From the NCBI GenBank assembly GCA_032622095.1, contig CP136069.1:4202976-4266975 (forward strand): a DNA stretch of 64,000 nt, given 5' to 3'. How positions within the stretch are numbered: the first letter of the stretch is position 1; every line of letters begins with the position of its first letter. Made by a program: the position numbers and the translations under genes. This document shows positions 1 to 12,523 of this stretch, piece after piece. Source of the stretch: Siphonodentalium dalli. Lineage: Eukaryota; Mollusca; Scaphopoda; Gadilida; Siphonodentaliidae. The notes under the pieces were generated by a model. That model was not told where the DNA came from. It searched no databases and saw only the letters and a program-made list of their open reading frames with translations.

Positions 1-2340
1 TCCTATGTTAAAACGTAACGAAAAACATTAGATATCTAACGATGTTCACCTCATTAATGAAATAAAGAAAGGGCTTAGCTGCCAAGGCAAATTCACCCTG
101 TGGAATTTGGGCACGCTCATTTCACCCTGTGGAATTTGGGCACGCTCATTTCTAATGCATTGGCCTAACAATTTTTTAGGTTTCTTCCCCCCTCTTCCTA
201 TGTTAAAACGTAACGAAAAACATTAGATATCTAACGATGTTCACCTCATTAATGCAATAAAGAAAGGGCTTAGCTGCCAAGGCAAATTCACCCTGTGGAA
301 TTTGGGCACGCTCATTTCACCCTGTGGAATTTGGGCACGCTCATTTCTAATGCATTGGCCTAACAATTTTTTAGGTTTCTTCCCCCCTCTTCCTATGTTA
401 AAACGTAACGAAAAACATTAGATATCTAACGATGTTCACCTCATTAATGAAATAAAGAAAGGGCTTAGCTGCCAAGGCAAATTCACCCTGTGGAATTTGG
501 GCACGCTCATTTCACCCTGTGGAATTTGGGCACGCTCATTTCTAATGCATTGGCCTAACAATTTTTTAGGTTTCTTCCCCCCTCTTCCTATGTTAAAACG
601 TAACGAAAAACATTAGATATCTAACGATGTTCACCTCATTAATGAAATAAAGAAAGGGCTTAGCTGCCAAGGCAAATTCACCCTGTGGAATTTGGGCACG
701 CTCATTTCACCCTGTGGAATTTGGGCACGCTCATTTCTAATGCATTGGCCTAACAATTTTTTAGGTTTCTTCCCCCCTCTTCCTATGTTAAAACGTAACG
801 AAAAACATTAGATATCTAACGATGTTCACCTCATTAATGCAATAAAGAAAGGGCTTAGCTGCCAAGGCAAATTCACCCTGTGGAATTTGGGCACGCTCAT
901 TTCACCCTGTGGAATTTGGGCACGCTCATTTCTAATGCATTGGCCTAACAATTTTTTAGGTTTCTTCCCCCCTCTTCCTATGTTAAAACGTAACGAAAAA
1001 CATTAGATATCTAACGATGTTCACCTCATTAATGCAATAAAGAAAGGGCTTAGCTGCCAAGGCAAATTCACCCTGTGGAATTTGGGCACGCTCATTTCAC
1101 CCTGTGGAATTTGGGCACGCTCATTTCACCCTGTGGAATTTGGGCACGCTCAATTCACCCTGTGGAATTTGGGCACGCTCATTTCACCCTGTGGAATTTG
1201 GGCACGCTCATTTCACCCTGTGGAATTTGGGCACGCTCATTTCTAATGCATTGGCCTAACAATTTTTTAGGTTTCTTCCCCCCTCTTCCTATGTTAAAAC
1301 GTAACGAAAAACATTAGATATCTAACGATGTTCACCTCATTAATGCAATAAAGAAAGGGCTTAGCTGCCAAGGCAAATTCACCCTGTGGAATTTGGGCAC
1401 GCTCATTTCACCCTGTGGAATTTGGGCACGCTCATTTCACCCTGTGGAATTTGGGCACGCTCAATTCACCCTGTGGAATTTGGGCACGCTCATTTCACCC
1501 TGTGGAATTTGGGCACGCTCATTTCACCCTGTGGAATTTGGGCACGCTCATTTCTAATGCATTGGCCTAACAATTTTTTAGGTTTCTTCCCCCCTCTTCC
1601 TATGTTAAAACGTAACGAAAAACATTAGATATCTAACGATGTTCACCTCATTAATGCAATAAAGAAAGGGCTTAGCTGCCAAGGCAAATTCACCCTGTGG
1701 AATTTGGGCACGCTCATTTCACCCTGTGGAATTTGGGCACGCTCATTTCACCCTGTGGAATTTGGGCACGCTCAATTCACCCTGTGGAATTTGGGCACGC
1801 TCATTTCACCCTGTGGAATTTGGGCACGCTCATTTCACCCTGTGGAATTTGGGCACGCTCATTTCTAATGCATTGGCCTAACAATTTTTTAGGTTTCTTC
1901 CCCCCTCTTCCTATGTTAAAACGTAACGAAAAACATTAGATATCTAACGATGTTCACCTCATTAATGCAATAAAGAAAGGGCTTAGCTGCCAAGGCAAAT
2001 TCACCCTGTGGAATTTGGGCACGCTCATTTCACCCTGTGGAATTTGGGCACGCTCATTTCACCCTGTGGAATTTGGGCACGCTCAATTCACCCTGTGGAA
2101 TTTGGGCACGCTCATTTCACCCTGTGGAATTTGGGCACGCTCATTTCACCCTGTGGAATTTGGGCACGCTCATTTCACCCTGTGGAATTTGGGCACGCTC
2201 ATTTCACCCTGTGGAATTTGGGCACGCTCATTTCACCCTGTGGAATTTGGGCACGCTCATTTCACCCTGTGGAATTTGGGCACGCTCATTTCACCCTGTG
2301 GAATTTGGGCACGCTCATTTCTAATGCATTGGCCTAACAA
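1..2340. repeat. compound satellite: 195-bp and 311-bp units containing a 29-bp sub-repeat
   Basis: Five units of 195 bp (starting at 1, 196, 391, 586, 781) are followed by three of 311 bp (starting at 976, 1287, 1598) and a last, longer unit from 1909. The size difference is exactly four copies of a 29-bp sub-repeat beginning TTCACCCTGTGGAATTTGG: two copies in the short units, six in the 311-bp units and eleven in the last one. Because 29 is not a multiple of three, all three forward frames stay open through the sub-repeats and give spurious ORFs. Each unit also carries ATGCATTGGCCTAACAATTT, which is the inner edge of the hairpin element that follows at 2330-2626. The array runs off the left edge of the window. 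No gene is seen. Confidence 0.95.
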
Positions 2341-2626
2341 TTTTTTACAATTTTAATAATTTTTTCTTTTATTCTTTAACAATTTTATAATTTAACCCAT
2401 ACAGAGCCCCAGACAAACATGAGCAGACGACACTCTTCTATATGCTTCTATATATGTGTGGGGCTCCCTGCAGTGAAATGGATGTTTTTTATTTTATGTC
2501 CTAAAAATTGTAAGAAACATTTATTTAAAAAAAATGATAAAAAATTGTTAGGCCAATGCATTCTCTTATATATGCGAGGCGACCTATGGTCGACTCGCAT
2601 ATATAAGAGAATGCATTGGCACAGGG
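2330..2626. mobile_element. short hairpin-ended element, left end replaced by the satellite
   Basis: The body matches the fuller copy at 51091-51458: an A/T-rich spacer, an ~80-bp imperfect palindrome (2397-2472) and a second A/T-rich spacer. It then ends in a 69-bp near-perfect palindrome, GCCAATGCATTCTC...GAGAATGCATTGGC, at 2552-2620, followed by ACAGGG. The left terminal palindrome is missing; only its last bases (ATGCATTGGC) remain, at the junction with the 1-2340 array. No protein is encoded. Confidence 0.8.
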
Positions 2627-2639
2627 TAAAAAAAATTTG

Positions 2640-3118
2640 GGCTCATTTCGCAAGCAAATAGTCCACAGAAACCTTGAAAACTCATCAACAGAAAGGAACT
2701 GCAAGTTTCTGGCCCTCGGCACCGCTCGTGCACAAAATTGACGTCCCCATAAAATGTTCAATTATTTGTCGTTATTTCACAGCGTGCACAAAAATGATTT
2801 TGTAAACAAATCATCGAGAAAAGCAGTGAAAATGCTTCAACCGTCCGAATTTTATTTGTTTTGGTTCTCGATCCACACAGCGCGTGCAGAAAGAATTGTT
2901 AGTGACTTCAGCAGAATATTGTCAGTTCATCACACTTATTTGTCGTTATTTCACGGTGATCACGCGTGACTTTGTAAACAAATCGTCGAGAAAAACCGTG
3001 AAAATACATCAACCGGCCGGAACTATTTTTTTGCTTCCTCGGCACAACGCTTGCAGAAACGAATTTTTAGTGACTTCACTAGAATATTGTCAGTTCAACA
3101 CACTTATTTGTCGTTATT
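2640..3118 (-). repeat. three diverged tandem copies of the homeobox gene's exon 3 tail
   Basis: Three units of about 150-170 bp lie directly 3' of the homeobox stop codon. They repeat the last ~130 bp of exon 3 plus the following ~40 bp. The shared phrase TTTGTAAACAAATC occurs at 3139 inside the exon, and again at about 2970 and 2799, with a weaker match near 2647. In the farthest unit one reading frame still spells VDEFSRFLWTICL, against VDAFSRLLSTICL in the gene. The copies have lost a common reading frame, so they most likely serve as 3' untranslated sequence. A minus-strand AATAAA at 2856-2851 lies about 263 nt after the stop and is a candidate polyadenylation signal. Confidence 0.8.
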
Positions 3119-3341
3119 TCATGGTGGGCACGCGTGATTTTGTAAACAAATCGTTGAGAGAAGCCGAGAGAATGCGTCTACTGGCCGGAACTGTTTTTGG
3201 TCCTCGGCACAGCGCGTACAGAATGGTGACGTCCCGAGGAGCTTGTATCGTCTGGCGCCCGGGCAGTTGAGTTCGTCGCACACGTGGTTCCTCAACTCTT
3301 CCGCTCTCATCTCTGCGGTCGTCTGGCGCTTCCACTTCGTT
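3119..3341 (-). CDS. BarH-like homeobox gene, exon 3 (end of homeodomain, C-terminus, stop)
   Basis: The acceptor TATTTCTTTCAG precedes position 3341. The first A completes the AG|A arginine codon begun in exon 2, restoring RRTKWKRQT, the exact continuation expected for a BarH-type helix 3. The exon then encodes 66 residues of C-terminal tail (residues 125-190) with TAEMRAEELRNH after the homeodomain, a cluster of cysteines (CDELNC, FCTRC) and the last residues NHACPP, ending in TGA at 3121-3119. I recognise no domain in the tail. The tail's DNA has been tandemly copied downstream (2640-3118). The exact homeodomain continuation and the phase match are the evidence that this is the real terminal exon. 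Confidence 0.88.
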
Positions 3342-4670
<1,329 letters not shown>

Positions 4671-4917
4671 TCAATTCATTAAACATTAACTGAAATAATA
4701 TAAAGTTATTAGCACGCCAGCGTGTATACTGTTCTTGAAAATATAAAATCCACTGGTGTTATGGGGGATTAGGTAGATGTAAAAGTAAAAATGGGTCGCT
4801 CTAAAAGCTGTAGTCTTACCCCGAATGCTCAATAAAATAGTCCAACACAGATTAGCACATGTGCTGATATTGATAATAGCCACACCGTTTGGAAAGCATG
4901 CGATCGTGTCGTAATCA

Positions 4918-5300
4918 AAGATGGATTTCGACGAAATTTGATACTTAGGGGTACTTTTGTCCGGGGAGTGTTTTGGACGGGTCAAATCGTGACCCGACCT
5001 GACCTTGACCTTTAAAACAGTCAATTCAAGGTCAAATCGGGTAAAACGGACGGATTTCGACGAAATTTTATACCTAGGGGTAGTTTTGTCCGGGAAGTGT
5101 TTTTGACGGGTCAAATCGTGACCCCGACCTGACATTGACCTTCAAAATTGTCAATTCAAGGTCAAATCGGATAAAACGGACGGATTTAGACGAAATTTTA
5201 TGCCTAGGGGTACTTTTCTCCGGGTAGTGTTTTGGACGGGTCAAATCATGACCCCGACCTGACCTTGACTTTTAAAATAGTCAATTCAAGGTCAAATCGC
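4918..5300. repeat. three tandem ~130-bp units with nuclear-receptor-like half sites
   Basis: The phrase GGATTTCGACGAAATTT recurs near 4922, 5051 and (with one change) 5181, giving a period of about 130 bp. Each unit ends in TCAATTCAAGGTCAAATCG. TCAAGGTCA, the extended half-site of the FTZ-F1/SF-1/ERR type of nuclear receptor, lies at 5026-5034, 5156-5164 and 5286-5294. Its reverse complement TGACCTTGA lies at 5000-5008 and 5260-5268. The array is in intron 1, 0.3-0.7 kb upstream of exon 2 in the gene's orientation. Regulatory use is only a possibility. Confidence 0.75.
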
Positions 5301-5813
5301 GCCTTTCGCCGGAAAGGAGATGGGGAAACAGCCTGGACGAAGTCGGGCCCACCAGCTAGTGTAATAAAAAGCGAGACAGCTTAGTTGAAGAATGTCATGT
5401 ATAACACGATAAACGGGAAAACTTGATATAATTATGGAAGTATCCAAATTTCCCACATGGAATTTGAAAGCTAGTTTATATTATAATTATATTATAATTT
5501 ATATTTATGGCTAATAATATGATCTTGGTGGCCTTACCATTTCTGTCTATGGTTTTCTTGTTATACAATGTTGGGTACAGTATGTGTTTTCTTGTATACT
5601 GCGGATGAGTACAAGAAAACACATACTGTACACAGCATTGTATAATTACATTTTTATTATCCATCTGTATGTTTATCAAAATTTTGGGAATAAAACAATA
5701 AACAAACATTTGACAACCATACCTATTTGTAAGAAAAAATTAATACTTATTTTTCAAACTAAACAAATGTCGTGTCAACGTATATATAGGCGCGCAGATG
5801 TAAGAATGATAAA

Positions 5814-6065
5814 CAAGCCTTGAAATGGGGTGTCTGTCATTTGCAGAATGAGGTCCCCAGAGGGTTAATTAGTGATGCTACCCCGCATAGCGGGCTAGCA
5901 TCACCGAATTCACCCGCTGTGAACCTCATTCTGCTGAGGTGTAAGCAGAATGAGGCCCACAGAGGGTGAATTTTGTGGTGATAGCCCGCTATGCGGGGTA
6001 GCATCACTAAATTCACCCTCTGGGACCTCATTCTGCAAATGACAGACACCCTATTTCAAGGCTTG
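5814..6065. mobile_element. palindrome-ended TIR element (CAAGCCT family), copy 1, with 9-bp target duplication
   Basis: The element starts CAAGCCTTGAAAT and ends with its reverse complement ATTTCAAGGCTTG. The direct repeat AATGATAAA flanks it at 5805-5813 and 6066-6074. Each half is itself an inverted repeat built from TTTGCAGAATGAGGTCCCC...GTGATGCTA and a GCCCGCTATGCGGGC-like hairpin. About 252 bp and non-coding. Long inverted repeats with 8-9 bp duplications suggest a Mutator- or hAT-type element mobilised in trans; the superfamily is inferred. Confidence 0.85.
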
Positions 6066-6104
6066 AATGATAAACAATTGTAAAATAAATTACAGTTATT
6101 GCCC

Positions 6105-7370
6105 TAAAGGCCAACTTAATTTTCGAGTCACTGATTACGTTTTTTTTATAGTGCATTGATATAGGGTGGGTTTACATTCGTACACAGATCTGTGTGAAGT
6201 CACGTGTCGCGGATTACTGCGATCAGAACATGATTACTGATAGTGAACGCGCACTCATCAGTATATATTTACACACTAAGTGTTGTCATCACTAAATCCA
6301 GCATTCTGATTGGTCGGCGCCCACGTGGCTAGTTGCAGTTATTTCTCGATGAATGCGCAACGCCCCATAACACCAACCTAATAACACCATCGATACGTCA
6401 TTAGGTTTGGAAAGACGAACGCGTAATGTTTTGGGCGCATTTGGACTCGCGCAGGATTTGACTTAATACATCATCGGGTTTCAATATGAAGAGAAATTGT
6501 TCCTATTAACTTTTGGCAAGGGTGCTATTGGGTATTTTGGGCTGATCTTGTCACGATACACTTTTCGATTTAAATATATTTACAAAAGTGGCTTTCTCGC
6601 TAAATGTATATAAATATAAGGATTAACTGTCATGTGGACTATTTTTATGGAGATGTAACGGTGAGGTAAGTGGTCATAACTTGTATGTAAAACCCTTCGG
6701 GTTTTACACAAGTTATGTCCACTTAATTAATCAAATCAGATTTGCCTGTCTCATTGCCTCGGTGTTGACCGTGAATTATAACCGACACGATTTTTGCTCA
6801 CACGAACGAATACCGTTTTCTTTCTGTGTGCATTTCTATATCAACCCGTTTACACCAGTATGCGCGTAGAACTGTATACATATATACAGCAATGTAAACG
6901 AGCCATACGGTTTTAATAACAATATATGCCATAAAATATGATTAAAGTACTATAACTCATCACAATTTTAAATGTCTCTATCTCAGAAGATGCCCGTAGA
7001 GAAATAGAAAACACCTGAAATCATACAAAGAATACCCCCCTTTTGGGTCACAGAATGCAACAGAATTCAAACTTTTCAATAGAAGGGTAATAACTCTATC
7101 TTTAAGATTTAGAGTTATTCCCTCTCCATTGAAAATAATACAATTTTAACTACAATCCAGATGAAAAAAACACGTCAGTAACTAAAAAAAAAACATGTTC
7201 ACAGTTTATTACACGGCTAAGTTGATAATACAGTGTTTTGGAGCTTCATATTTCAAAATATATATAATATGGGCAGTGTTCGCGCTGTCGGTAGCCAAAT
7301 TAGCCAATGGCTAATATTTTTCGAATTTGGCTAATAAAAATTATATGGCATATATGTGATCTGGGGGTTA
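6105..7370. mobile_element. short TIR element (AAAGGCCCACTTAATTTTCGA family), copy 1, interrupted
   Basis: The left end AAAGGCCAACTTAATTTTCGAG (about 6115-6136) and the internal sequence match the copies at 15019-15956 and 31197-31643. It is split by a 742-bp element inserted at 6164-6905. Its right part runs to about 7260 and again at 7340-7370 (GGCATATATGTGATCTGGGGG), where a fragment of another family (7366-7452) abuts it. Non-coding. Confidence 0.7.
6164..6905. mobile_element. 742-bp TIR element nested in the previous one, TA target duplication
   Basis: Comparison with the uninterrupted paralogue near 15060-15090 (GATATACGGTTTTAATAAC) shows the insertion: GATATA at 6158-6163, the element, then TACGGTTTTAATAAC from 6906. 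TA is duplicated, as for Tc1/mariner-type elements. The ends are GGGTGGGTTTACATT and AATGTAAACGAGCCA, an imperfect inverted pair. Part of the interior (6255-6724) is shared, in reverse, with 42905-43415. Non-coding. Confidence 0.75.
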
Positions 7371-7452
7371 ATTCCGGGATATATATGAATCCCGCGTACG
7401 GCTTCAAAACACCCTGAATCCCGCGTACCGAAAGGTGGGGGTGATACCCTCC
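7366..7452. mobile_element. end fragment of the GAGGGTATCACCCCC TIR family
   Basis: Carries CCCGCGTACGGCTTC, ACCCTGAATCCCGCGTACC and the terminal GGGGGTGATACCCTC, matching the ends of the longer copies at 13772-14195 and about 48476-48868. Only about 90 bp remain. Confidence 0.7.
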
Positions 7453-8137
7453 ATAATGACAACCATCCCTTATCGTATTTGACAACCATATATACTTATT
7501 TGTCAGAAAATCAACACTTATTTTGCAAACTAAAAAAATGTTGGACAATTGTAAAGTAAGTATGCAGTTCTATTCCCAAATGTTATTTGCGAACGACCAT
7601 CGATACAATTCATTCATGGTAACTCCTCTCCAACAATGGGGGATCCACAACGAGTCCCCAATTTATAGTGCAATTTAAAAAACGAGTCCAGTAAATTAGG
7701 TCTGGACCGAGCCTTTGGCGAGGCCCAGACCTAATTATACTGACCTATATATAAGGAGGAGGCACGAACAATAAATTTAATATCCAAATTCGAGGGGAAT
7801 GTATTCTTCCAAAACAGATTGCACATAAATGTGAACTCTTCATGGATCTGCTATGATCAAGGTTCAAAATAAATTTTTCAGGCACCAAATGGATGGTGTT
7901 GGTCATTTCAAAATGGTGCCTGTCATTTTTCAGATATACTGTATGAGACAGTATTTAAATTTCCAATTGAGAGAGAGAGAGAGGGAGAGAGAAACGGACA
8001 GACATAGGGAGGGAGAGACAGACATGTAAATATGACTAAGTTCCAAACTAACAACCTGATAAAATGACAGTTATTTAGAGAAATCCGCCTTGAAATACAA
8101 GTAAATAGACGAGCAAATGCGACGAAGGCACTAAGGA

Positions 8138-9178
8138 ACCAATACAAAGAAAAATCTCTTAAATTTCTCGGGGTGATCATAGACGAGAACCTCCACATTC
8201 AAGTATCATATATCCATAATGTCAAAAACAAATTCTCATGCCACATATTTCTTAAACATGGCAAAACCATTTCTCCCCAAAAACACACTCAAAACCCTTT
8301 ATTTCGCTCTCATTCACAGTCATCTCATGTACGGCTTAATAATATGGGGCCATGCAAATATAACAGGATCATTATTCAAGTTTCAAAAGAAAGCTATACG
8401 CATTATATGCAAGACGTAATATCGTAGCCATACTGAACCACGTTTTAAGAGGGAAAAGATCCTAAAACTACTAGGCACGATCTATATCATCTCCAAATTG
8501 CATTATTTATGTATAATTGGAAAAAAACAAAACTCTCCCATCATCATTCGAAAAAACATTCAAATATACACCCATATCTATAACCAGACAAGCTGGAAGT
8601 TTGATGATGACAAAACCGAGAACAAATTTCTCACTAATACTTCCAAACACGCTTTCCCCAATGTATGGAACTGTTTGAACGCTTCGCTCAGAAATTCTCC
8701 AAGTAAAACACAATGCAAAAAGTCTATCACCAATAATTTATTATCACAATATAGTAATGATACTATATGTAAAACTCGAGAATGTAAATCCTGCAGAGTA
8801 ACAACTTGAAATTACTGACCTGTTATGTCTGTTATTGGCATGACCTTTTATGGGCGATTTAATAATACGTATATGTTCATGCACATGTACATAATTAGCT
8901 TTGCCCTAACATTAAACACATCGAATGTCAGGCTGTCCTTTTTTTTATAAGAAGATTTACCATTTACAAACCCTTCAACGCTCATCCTTGTTGTAAATAC
9001 TCATTATTCAGCTATGAACGCCATCTTAATCATATATGTAATGTTATATTACAGGGGTGGCAGGAAGACGGCCTGTACTGGCCATGCCACCCCTGCACAT
9101 GTAAATCTGTATACATATAATTATATACCACTGTATTTCATATATAAATGTGCAAATAAACATTCAAACATTAAAAAA
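8138..9178 (+). mobile_element. 5'-truncated LINE (non-LTR retrotransposon), 3' end
   Basis: Frames on the plus strand spell the C-terminal part of a non-LTR reverse transcriptase: SLKFLGVIIDENL near 8157-8195, then in another frame FLPKNTLKTLYFALIHSH, YGLIIWGHANITGS and FQKKAIRII (about 8265-8410), so at least one frameshift separates them. Farther on, NVWNCLNASLRNSPSKT fits the usual tail of such proteins. The 3' end has a hairpin (CAGGGGTGGCA / TGCCACCCCTG at 9052-9062 and 9085-9095), AATAAA near 9155 and an A run. The related unit at 10387-10510 lacks the insert, giving an empty site (CACTAAGAAACAGATTGTGAG). A CR1/Jockey-like clade is a guess. Confidence 0.85.
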
Positions 9179-9197
9179 AACAGATTGTGAGAACTAT

Positions 9198-9282
<85 letters not shown>

Positions 9283-9656
9283 TTGTTTATTGATAGGTGT
9301 TTATATAAGGTCCAGACACCCAAATCAATTTATCTTATAATCCACGTATCTCTATTACGCGACGACAGACTAATTAATACACATTGTCCAGTGTCCTTAA
9401 ATGACCCGAGTTTCAAATGGGCAACAGCAAATAACCAGGCTTCTATTCCCGATTTGTATGTACATATGCACTTTCAGCGATCATGGACTAATGACAGAAG
9501 GAGAGAGAGTGAGAGAAAGTAACGATACAAGTGACCCAGTCCGAGGTTAACAAGCGAGAACAATCCGGATTCACTTGTATGAGCCAGTTGTCTGTTTGCA
9601 ACCACGGGAAGCACGGATTCGTGGCTAGGACATATATGTAGCTGATAATAGCATAT

Positions 9657-10110
9657 AGGTTACACTGGTGTAAATGTTTTCCATAGGCCTCAGTGCTAAC
9701 GTTTTAGCGCATAGTGTTGGCAATATAAATATTGGGTCCAAAATTTTCTTTAAATCTGAAAAATTGACATTTTGGGAAACTTTTTACACAAAAAAATCAT
9801 GTCTGTCTAGCAGGGAATTCGCCTTTAAATCTTATGTTTTCGTAACTAGTGTCAGAATCGCATAAAAAAATACAGTCATATTTTAGACCACACCAAAAAA
9901 TTCAAACTCCACTACAAAGGGTTAATTCCTGTGCCAATGGTTATTTTACCTATGGGAAATCATAGGGAAGAGGTGTGATGATTTTTTTATGTGAAAAGCA
10001 CACAAGGCTATTGACCAATCAGGGCCCAGTGTCTATTTTATTCTCTCCTATATATTCCTCCCGCATCCGCCAGATGTCGCTCGGAACCTTATTTACACCA
10101 GTGTAACCTA
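9657..10110. mobile_element. short TIR element (TAGGTTACACTGGTGTAAAT), copy 1
   Basis: The ends TAGGTTACACTGGTGTAAAT (from 9657) and ATTTACACCAGTGTAACCTA (to 10110) are perfect inverted repeats, flanked by TA on both sides, which suggests a TA target duplication. The 454-bp interior shows no coding. The left subterminal phrase TTTTCCATAGGCC is shared with the relative at 44743-45187. Confidence 0.85.
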
Positions 10111-10506
10111 TACAACGGTGATATAATGCGCAAATATCACATAATAGTGATTTAAAGCAATTTAAAAAAGTGGGTCGGATCCGGATCCGCATCCGGAATC
10201 GATTCCCGATTTGTAAGTACATCTGCACTCAGCAATCATGGACTAATGACAGAACGCGAGAGAGAGAGATAGAGAGAGAGTGTGTGAGAGCGAGAGAGAG
10301 AGAGAGAGATTGATAGATACAGAAGAGAGAGAGGGAGAGAGAAACGGACAGACATAGGGAGGGAGAGAGAGAGAGACATGTAAATATGACTAAGTTCCAA
10401 ACTAACAACCTGATAAAATGACAGTTATTTAGAGAAATCCGCCTTGAAATACAAGTAAATGGACTAGCAAATGCGACGAAGGCACTAAGAAACAGATTGT
10501 GAGAAC

Positions 10507-10556
<50 letters not shown>

Positions 10557-10695
10557 CATTGTTTATTGATAGGTCTTTATATAAGGTCCAGACATCCTAA
10601 TCCCTTTATCTTATAATCCCTTTATCTCTATCACGCGGCGGCAGACTAATTAATACACATTGACCAGTGCGAGAGAGTGAGAGAGATATATATAC

Positions 10696-10738
<43 letters not shown>

Positions 10739-10761
10739 GGACAGGCATGGTAGAGGGAGGG

Positions 10762-10832
<71 letters not shown>

Positions 10833-11097
10833 TGTATATATGACTAAGTTCCAAACTAACTACCTGATAAAAATGACAGTTATTTAGAGAAAGTCGCCTA
10901 GAACTGAATTGAGACGACAGGTATGCACACGCGCCGCCTTTCGAATGACCAGGGGCCAACGAATAAACGAACGAGATAGAGCGATAGATAGAGAGAGAGA
11001 GGGGGGAGAGAGAGGGATAGAGAGAGAGAGTAACGATGCACGTGACCCAGTCAGGGATTAACAAGCGAGAACAATCCAGATTCACTTGTATGAGCCA

Positions 11098-12235
11098 GTT
11101 TGGGTTTATCTTCCGATAAGTAGTGATACAGTTTCTTTGAGAGCATGGAAACTGTTGCGCCAGTACCAATTAGAAACCTCACTGGCTGCCCATAGATATT
11201 GCAATCTAAATACAGGCCTCCCTCTTCAGAAGAACTGTATCTAACAAACTCCTTGGAGTTAGGATGTCCACTTGTGCTCGGCTGGTCTCCCCTCCCACGA
11301 TATGCATTAGGACACATGTCGCGTGGGTTGTGAGAAGTTCTGCATCTGGTGCGTTCTTTGTATTCGTTTGTGCTATAATCAGGATTATCATTATAATTCT
11401 GTCTCCATTGTCTATCGCCACGACAGTCACTCCAGGACTCATTTGTGATACTCTTTTTCTCCTTGTTTTGGTTCTCCAAGTTTGTCATTCTTTGTGTAAT
11501 CTCCCCATTACTCATCTTCAAATCAGTCAACATTTGTTTTATCTCCTTCATCTCAAGGATGGACTGTGATGTCTGGGGTGGTTGTGAGTTATCCTGAGTT
11601 TCCCATTGGAACCAGTTTGGGGCTTCAGTTCATATATTATCTTTTTGGGTTCTTCAAACTCTATATTTTTGCTATGTGTTGGGTCTGCTTCATTTACTGC
11701 CCCAGCATATATAGTCTTTAGACTTGACAAAAGCGTCTACTTCAACTGCATGTCTTATGCTCTCACCAAGAGAGCCCGGTCGTGCTTATTTTACCCTGAG
11801 TCGTATATCTGGATCATACAACCCACCAATGAATTGGTCCTTTGCCAAGGTGTCTCTCAATTGGTGTGATGGAGTATGATATGCCATATTGGCCAGACGT
11901 GGGATGCTTTGTCCCAATTCAGGTAGGCTCTATCCTGCCCTTTGTCGTCGTTCACGCAATTGTACCATATACAAGTCAGTCTGGTTTTTGACAGCAAATC
12001 GGCCTTCTATCGCAGCAACAAGAACGTTGTAGTCTTCTTCTCGTCATGTGAGTAGGTCACCGAGTGTTCCTTGAACCAATCCTCTCAAGGATGCGCCTAG
12101 ACAAAGGCCATTGTCATCAATTTCCCATCCATTTATTTTGGCACAAATTTCAAAGTGTGCTTTGTAATCTAAGCATGGTCTTGTGCCATCATAGCTATCA
12201 AGTGTTACAAATTGTTTCAGTTTTTCACCGGGTTT
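11098..12235 (-). mobile_element. fossil of a Ty3/gypsy-like LTR element (gag and protease region)
   Basis: On the minus strand this region encodes a gag-like stretch with a charged, coiled N-terminal part and a retropepsin-like region near the low-coordinate end, in the order expected for gag then protease. It is a broken, partial copy with several breaks. No reverse transcriptase, integrase or flanking long terminal repeats were recognised. Its low-coordinate edge abuts the GA-rich composite unit near 11100, whose relative at 9549-9600 lacks it. It looks old, but no LTR pair is available for dating. Confidence 0.65.
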
Positions 12236-12523
12236 TCTAGGAATATTTCGGCTCGGTGGTATTTAGCGCAATGCATTACCGTGCATGCCTACCGTAAGTT
12301 ATCATTTGCTGTGTTGGCACTCGACAGCTTACACATAATAACCTACTGCACATATGAATTACGAATAGGATGCTACAGGTACATCACTAGAATATGCGTT
12401 CTTTCTATCAGTTGTCGATTTTCAATATCTGTAGTTACGATTACGGATTCGAGAAACCCAAGTATATATGGGCACGCGAGCTTTGCATGCATTCATCTAG
12501 TGTACAACTGACAACATTTATTT

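Larger units (their letters stand above)
7960..11100. repeat. GA-rich composite segment present in three diverged copies
   Basis: Blocks of long (GA)n runs (about 9205-9290, 10510-10552, 10700-10735, 10765-10828) alternate with a shared unit containing GACTAAGTTCCAAACTAAC and ATGACAGTTATTTAGAGAAA. This unit is seen near 8033, 10387 and 10841. A second shared unit, ATTGTTTATTGATAGGT... followed by TTAATACACATTG, is at 9282 and 10557. A third, AACAAGCGAGAACAATCC, is at 9549 and 11061. The arrangement looks like repeated local duplication with GA slippage. No coding content apart from the inserted LINE. Confidence 0.75.

Noticed and set aside
1075-2356. Several 80-113 codon frames on the plus strand in the left-hand array
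   Set aside because: A 29-bp repeat read in three frames; identical frames recur with each array unit.
11051-11551. A host protease or nucleic-acid-binding gene on the minus strand
   Set aside because: The gag-plus-protease arrangement and lack of splice context fit a fragment of a gypsy-type LTR element better than a host gene.
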